Origin: Acidobacteriota bacterium | GTDB taxonomy: Bacteria; Acidobacteriota; Blastocatellia; Pyrinomonadales; Pyrinomonadaceae | Direction: 5' to 3' | Assembly (NCBI GenBank): GCA_018269075.1 | Contig: JAFDVJ010000022.1 | Span: forward strand, 1-64,000 | Length of the DNA: 64,000 nucleotides | In this document: piece after piece, positions 59,566-64,000 of the stretch | How the letters are laid out: every line of letters starts with the position of its first letter | How positions within the stretch are numbered: position 1 is the stretch's first letter | Notes under the pieces: model-generated | Databases searched by the model: none | What the model was told of the DNA's origin: nothing | The model's input: the letters and a program-made list of their open reading frames with translations, nothing else | Position numbers and translations under genes: made by a program

Positions 59566-61377
59566 ATGTCTCTTTTTGCGACAAAATCAATTGATAAAAT
59601 CATCGCCGAAGCCCAGGAGACGGGCGAGCATACCCTAAAAAAGACGCTGAACTCGCTTGACCTGACGATGCTCGGGATCGGCGCGATCATCGGAACGGGT
59701 ATTTTCGTGCTGACGGGCCAGGCAGCCGGTAAGCACGCCGGCCCGGCGGTCGTGATCTCGATGATCGTGGCCGGCATCGCGAGCGCCTTCGCCGCGCTCT
59801 GCTACTCGGAATTCGCCGCCTCGGTGCCGATTTCGGGCTCGGCTTACGCCTACGGCTACGGCACGCTCGGCGAATTCATCGCGTGGATTATCGGTTGGGA
59901 CCTGATTCTCGAATACGCGTTCGGCGCGGCGACGGTCGCCGTCGGATGGTCGGGTTACGTGGTGAGTCTGTGCAGGGACACTCTGGGCATCAATTATCCG
60001 CTCGCGCTCAGCGCGCCGCCGGGAACGGCGATCAAACTGGCCGACGGGACGACCGCGACCGGCGTCTTCAACCTGCCGGCCTTCCTGATCTCGATCGCCG
60101 TCACACTGCTGCTGATTCGCGGCATCAAGGAATCGGCGAGCTTCAACACGATGATCGTGATGATCAAGGTGCTGGTCGTCGTCCTCTTCATCATCGCCGG
60201 CATCGGCTATGTCAATACCAGCAACCTCGGCATCGGCTGCGCCGCCGGCAGCCCGGGCTGCGCGCAGTTTATGCCGTTCGGCCCGAGCGGAATCATCACC
60301 GGCGCGGCGGTCATCTTCTTCGCCTACATCGGTTTCGACGCGGTCTCGACGGCCGCGCAGGAGGCTAAAAACCCGCAGAAAGATATGCCGATCGGCATTC
60401 TCGGAAGCCTCGGCATCTGTACGGTTCTTTATATTCTCGTCGCCGGCATTATGGTCGGGCTCGTCGACTACAAATTGCTGACCAACGCCGCCGCCCCGAT
60501 CGCGGTCGCGATCGACGCCGCGCTCAAACAGGCGGAAGGCACGACGATGGGGACGATCCTGAAGGTTTTCCCGACGATCATCAAGGTCGGCGCGGTGCTC
60601 GGTCTGAGTTCGACGATGGTCGTGATGGTGATGGGCCAGCCGCGCGTCTTCTATTCGATGTCGAAAGACGGACTGCTGCCGGAATGGGCGGCGAAGATCC
60701 ACCCGCGCTTTCAGACGCCGCACATCACGACGGCGATCACCGGCGTGCTCGTTTCGATTCTGGCCGGTCTCGTTCCGATCGACTGGCTCGGCGAGCTCGT
60801 CAGCATCGGCACGCTCTTCGCGTTCGTCATCGTCGGCACCGGCATCATCATCCTGCGCGCCACCAAGCCGAATCTCGAACGGCCGTTCAAAGTTCCGCTT
60901 TCGCCGATCATCCCGATGCTGACGGTCTGGGTCGCGGCGTTCCTGATGAACAACCTGCCGCTCGACACGTGGCTGCGGCTGATCGTCTGGATGTCGATCG
61001 GTCTCGTCGTTTACTTCTCCTACTCTTACACGCACAGCCATCTCTCGAAGGGCTCCGAGGAAACGAACGCGCTGCCGGCCGATTACAAGCCGCCGATCGC
61101 GGCGATGCTCGGAATCGTCGGCGCGATTCTGCTGACGATCTGGCAGGTCGAGTTCTTTATTCCGAATACGACGTGGCTCGACACGGCCGTCCGCGTCTTC
61201 GCGTGGGCGATCACCGGCGTGCTCGTCGCGATGCTGATGTACGGCAAGACCGACAAGGGCGTCGGCCGCAATTCGCAGGTCAGAACGATCGGGCTCGCGG
61301 CTTCGGTCGTGAATTTAGTGATCTGGGCCGGTATTATGTACTGGTTCCTGGGTCATTATTCCGAATTCCACAAATAA
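59566..61377 (+). CDS. APC-family cationic amino-acid transporter-like permease
   Basis: The 603-residue protein has about fourteen membrane segments. The N-terminus [31 protein letters not shown] and [28 protein letters not shown] are typical of the CAT (cationic amino acid transporter, YfnA-like) subfamily. [28 protein letters not shown] is also diagnostic. The start at 59566 follows a strong GGAGG. It lies 42 bp behind the first permease and ends before a strong terminator, so it closes the operon. Confidence 0.93.
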   Translation: MSLFATKSIDKIIAEAQETGEHTLKKTLNSLDLTMLGIGAIIGTGIFVLTGQAAGKHAGPAVVISMIVAGIASAFAALCYSEFAASVPISGSAYAYGYGTLGEFIAWIIGWDLILEYAFGAATVAVGWSGYVVSLCRDTLGINYPLALSAPPGTAIKLADGTTATGVFNLPAFLISIAVTLLLIRGIKESASFNTMIVMIKVLVVVLFIIAGIGYVNTSNLGIGCAAGSPGCAQFMPFGPSGIITGAAVIFFAYIGFDAVSTAAQEAKNPQKDMPIGILGSLGICTVLYILVAGIMVGLVDYKLLTNAAAPIAVAIDAALKQAEGTTMGTILKVFPTIIKVGAVLGLSSTMVVMVMGQPRVFYSMSKDGLLPEWAAKIHPRFQTPHITTAITGVLVSILAGLVPIDWLGELVSIGTLFAFVIVGTGIIILRATKPNLERPFKVPLSPIIPMLTVWVAAFLMNNLPLDTWLRLIVWMSIGLVVYFSYSYTHSHLSKGSEETNALPADYKPPIAAMLGIVGAILLTIWQVEFFIPNTTWLDTAVRVFAWAITGVLVAMLMYGKTDKGVGRNSQVRTIGLAASVVNLVIWAGIMYWFLGHYSEFHK

Positions 61378-61398
61378 ACAAACGGAAGAACGATCTTC

Positions 61399-61437
61399 AA
61401 AGGCGGCGCGCTTTCGATCGAAAGCGCGCCGCCTTTT
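61399..61437 (+). terminator. Terminator of the permease operon
   Basis: A perfect 17-bp stem (AAAGGCGGCGCGCTTTC and its complement, 61399-61415 and 61420-61436) around GATC is followed by T residues. Confidence 0.92.
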
Positions 61438-61592
61438 TTCCCTTCTGAATCGGCGAGAAATAAAGCGCCCGCCGCCGGCCGGCGGCCGCCGCACCGACGC
61501 CGCGCTCGCTGTTTTTTGAACCCCGGTGCCCCGAAGATCATTCCGAATTCCGAAATCGCTGCCGTTGACCGGCAATCCGGATTTCGGTTCAT

Positions 61593-61869
61593 TTAGAGCA
61601 GATTTATGATTGATGTACGGCGGGCTGTCAGCCGGCCGCACCCGCTCGCGGGTGAAAAGCGTCCGCCCAGATTGAACCAGGAGCCAACCGCGCGCGTTCG
61701 CGGGTGCGGAGCGGTTTTACAGGCTGTCGCCTGTCAACCGGCTGACAGCCGATTGTACATCGCTCCGGCGGCCTGACAGCCGGCCGAAGTTTTCGCCGGT
61801 GTGAAGCCGCGCGACCGAACTAAAAATCTTTCGGGCAGCTCCCGGACATTTAACTAAAATCTGCTCTAA
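61593..61869. repeat. 277-bp element with 13-bp terminal inverted repeats
   Basis: TTAGAGCAGATTT (61593-61605) and its exact complement (61857-61869) bound a GC-rich non-coding segment. Inside, CTGTCAGCCGG-type words occur in both orientations (about 61623, 61739, 61775). No matching direct repeat was found outside the ends. It may be a MITE-like element. The remaining parts of 61438-62012 contain no supported gene. Confidence 0.45.
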
Positions 61870-62012
61870 TGGGACGCGGACGAACACGGATTGAGCGGAT
61901 TTACACGGATCGGCGTTTGCCCGCGGCCTGTCAAACCGATCATTTCAGCTCTTTCAATCCTTTTAACGGTAATGACCCGAAATCCGAAACCGGCATAACA
62001 CGTTTTACCGCA

Positions 62013-62044
62013 AAAAATAAGCGCCGCGAACGGCGCTTATTTTT
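62013..62044 (-). terminator. Terminator of the PpiD/SurA-like gene
   Basis: A 14-bp stem (AAAAATAAGCGCCG and its complement) has a CGAA loop, with A- and T-tracts at its base. It lies about 19 bp after the stop at 62063 and may work in both directions. Confidence 0.88.
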
Positions 62045-62062
62045 CAATCGTTAAAGTTTCGC

Positions 62063-64000
62063 TTACTGAATCGGGAACGGCGGGGTGTCTTCCTTCGAAT
62101 CGGCGTCGAGCTTTTCGAGCACTTCGTTGTAGATCTTGATGTCGCCCGCGCTCTCCATCTTCTGGCGGACGGCGGCGAGATAATCCGAGAAGACCGAGCC
62201 GCGTTTCTGCTGGAGCATCGACTGCTGCAATTGATCGTGCTGCTTGGCGAATTCCTCCATCTTCGCGTCCTCGCGCTTGGTCACGCCGACGACGTACCAG
62301 TTGTCGCCGACCTTGAGCGGCGTCTTCGTGACTTCGCCCTGCTTGAGCGCGTAGACGGCGTCTTCGAGCTGTTCGCTGGTCGCGGCCGTCGGGCCCTGGC
62401 CGAGCGGCGAGCCGAGGATGAAGTTTTTCTGGTCCTGCGCCTTGAGACCTTTCGCGGTCGCCGCCGTGTTCAGCGCGTCGGCGCTCGTCGCGCCCGCCGC
62501 GATCTGTTTGGCGATGTCCTCGACCTGACTGCGCGCCTTTTCGATCTTCACCGTTTCGGCGATCTGCGATTTGACCTCGTCGAAGGTCGCGTCGCGCGGC
62601 TCTTTCTTTTCGACGAGCAGCGGGATCGCGAAACCGTTCTGGATCGGCGTTTTTTCGCCGACGTCGTTCGGGTTTTCGAGATTCTTGATGCCGTCCTCGA
62701 ACTGCGGCGAGATGCCGATGTTCTCGACGTTGTCGCCGGGTTTGATGAACGGCGTTTCCTTGATCATCTCGGAAACGCTCATATTGGCCTGACCGGCGAA
62801 TTTCTGCGCCGTCGCCTGCGCGTCCTTCGTCTGCTTCAGATCGTCGTCGATCTTCTGCGCGAGATCGGCGGCGATCGCGTAGGCCTTGCGGTTGCGAAGA
62901 CTGATCTCGAGCTCTTTTTTGGTGTCCTCGAAGGTCTTTGGAATTTCCTTGCTGCGGCGGAAGATATAGTAGTTGCCGCCGTCCTTGATCGGCTCGGTGA
63001 TCTCGCCGTCCTTCATCGTCAGCAGCCGCTGCGACGGCGGAAGCGTCGCGTTCGGGTTGTTTTTCAGGTTCGGATTGTCGCGGACGAGCTGCGGCAGCTT
63101 GCCGCCGGCGGCCTTCGACACGGCGTCTTCGGAATAGCCCCGGACGAGATCGGTGAACGCCTGCTCGGAGACGACCGGACCGTCCTTTTTGGCCTTTTCG
63201 ATGATCTGGTTGGCCTTTTCGAGAACCTGGCTTTCGAATTCCGGCTTCGGAATCCGGAGCACGATCTGCTGGCCCTCGACGCCCTTCGATTTCTTGTCGG
63301 CCGGAATCTTGTCGAATTCGGCCTTCAGATCGGCGTCCGAGATCGGGAGTTTTTCGCCCGCCTTCGTAGTGTTGACGAAGATGTAGCGGATCTTTTTCTG
63401 CGGCACGCTGATGTAGTAGTTGGCCTTGTTCTTCTCGAAATAGTCCTGCAGCTCCTGATCGGTCGGCTTGAGCGTCTGCGCGAGCTCGGCGACGCTGACC
63501 GAAACGTAGTTGACGTCGAACTTGGTGTTCTTGCGCTGGTAGTCCTTGAGAATTTCTTCCTCGGAAACCGTCACGCCCGCCGTCAGAAAGGCTTCGAGCT
63601 TCTGCCCGCTGAGCTGGTCGCGGACGGTCTGCTCGTAAGCGGCGACCGTGCCGTACTGGCGGCTGACGTTATCCTCGTAAGTTTTCTGGTCGGTGACCGT
63701 GCCGTCCTCGGATTTGAGCTGCTTGCGGATCTCGGAAGCGACTTCGGCGTCCGAGGCGCGGAGGCCGAGCCGGTTGGCTTCGACGCGGATCACGCGCTGG
63801 CCGATCAGCGAATTGATGAGATATTTCGACGGCAGGCGGCCCATCTGTCCCTGCTTGAGCGCGTTGATCTCGCCCGTCGTGACCTTTTCGCTGGCGACTT
63901 TGGCGACCGTTTCGCCGGCGCCGGGGACGTTGCCGCCCGCGCCGTCGCGCGAGACGACGCTGTTGATTCCGCCCCAGACGACGAGACTGATGACCATCAG
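62063..64000 (-). CDS. PpiD/SurA-like peptidyl-prolyl isomerase (partial)
   Basis: At least 645 residues are visible. The 5' end lies beyond the window edge, since the codon before the first visible Met is in frame and open. It begins in a membrane segment (MVISLVVWGGINSVV). A SurA-N-like helical part follows (KVTTGEINALKQGQMGRLPSKYLINSLIGQRVIRVEANRLGL). A parvulin-like PPIase domain (about 260-360, VRGYSEDAVSKAAGGKLPQLV, RLLTMKDGEITEPIKDGGNYYIFRRS) and a second parvulin-like C-terminal segment are present. PpiD-type proteins are inner-membrane-anchored periplasmic foldases. Confidence 0.88.
   Translation of the reverse strand: MMVISLVVWGGINSVVSRDGAGGNVPGAGETVAKVASEKVTTGEINALKQGQMGRLPSKYLINSLIGQRVIRVEANRLGLRASDAEVASEIRKQLKSEDGTVTDQKTYEDNVSRQYGTVAAYEQTVRDQLSGQKLEAFLTAGVTVSEEEILKDYQRKNTKFDVNYVSVSVAELAQTLKPTDQELQDYFEKNKANYYISVPQKKIRYIFVNTTKAGEKLPISDADLKAEFDKIPADKKSKGVEGQQIVLRIPKPEFESQVLEKANQIIEKAKKDGPVVSEQAFTDLVRGYSEDAVSKAAGGKLPQLVRDNPNLKNNPNATLPPSQRLLTMKDGEITEPIKDGGNYYIFRRSKEIPKTFEDTKKELEISLRNRKAYAIAADLAQKIDDDLKQTKDAQATAQKFAGQANMSVSEMIKETPFIKPGDNVENIGISPQFEDGIKNLENPNDVGEKTPIQNGFAIPLLVEKKEPRDATFDEVKSQIAETVKIEKARSQVEDIAKQIAAGATSADALNTAATAKGLKAQDQKNFILGSPLGQGPTAATSEQLEDAVYALKQGEVTKTPLKVGDNWYVVGVTKREDAKMEEFAKQHDQLQQSMLQQKRGSVFSDYLAAVRQKMESAGDIKIYNEVLEKLDADSKEDTPPFPIQ

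Noticed and set aside
61869-62054. Short plus-strand frame ahead of the terminator
   Set aside because: It reads through simple sequence and a terminator stem and has no start signal or family.

Overview
The window looks like chromosomal DNA from an Acidobacteriota member, most likely of the Blastocatellia/Pyrinomonadaceae type. This is inferred from gene content only. Pointers are a large TonB-dependent receptor with an N-terminal carboxypeptidase-regulatory-like domain, FG-GAP/VCBS repeats of the FDFDGDRKTDVGIFR style, many secreted TPR and peptidase proteins, GC-rich coding DNA, and intergenic spaces filled with short repeats. No rRNA, CRISPR array, prophage or intact insertion sequence was seen. 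There is one tRNA gene, tRNA-Met(CAT).

Layout. 0.2-5.4 kb: a minus-strand group (ankyrin-like protein, SLBB protein, alpha/beta hydrolase, truB), then a MITE-like element, a cluster of small hairpins, recX plus a small partner gene, and a 21-bp minisatellite. 5.4-14.4 kb: a membrane protein, a large SPFH protein with three N-terminal repeats, an endosialidase-chaperone (S74) surface protein, a possible small RNA, and alaS. 14.6-24 kb: secreted TPR proteins, CapA-like lipoprotein, EamA transporter with an Lrp regulator, aldehyde dehydrogenase, ygiD, nhaA. 24-34 kb: tRNA-Met, M14 carboxypeptidase, recN, asparaginase, WG-repeat protein, YpfJ-like metalloprotease, a MEST-like hydrolase, HU, site-2 protease. 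34-47 kb: S9 peptidase, LEA-like protein, yacG, MFS transporter, a di-heme peroxidase fused to FG-GAP repeats, TonB receptor. 47-64 kb: small proteins, universal stress protein, an M1-like pseudopeptidase, Dabb and SRPBCC proteins, acyltransferase, a PLP decarboxylase/thioredoxin pair divergent from two APC permeases, and a PpiD/SurA-like foldase cut by the window end.

Themes. Secreted and envelope proteolysis is prominent (M14, S9, YpfJ-like, S2P, an M1 relative that lacks its zinc ligands). The decarboxylase and two permeases form a plausible amino-acid/amine unit around a promoter with a perfect inverted repeat. The most striking feature is the intergenic repeat system. Several unrelated short arrays, mostly of 7-bp units, occur as inverted pairs directly behind stop codons, sometimes supply the stop codon itself, and have entered truB and alaS in frame. 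alaS also carries a sharp AT-rich patch.
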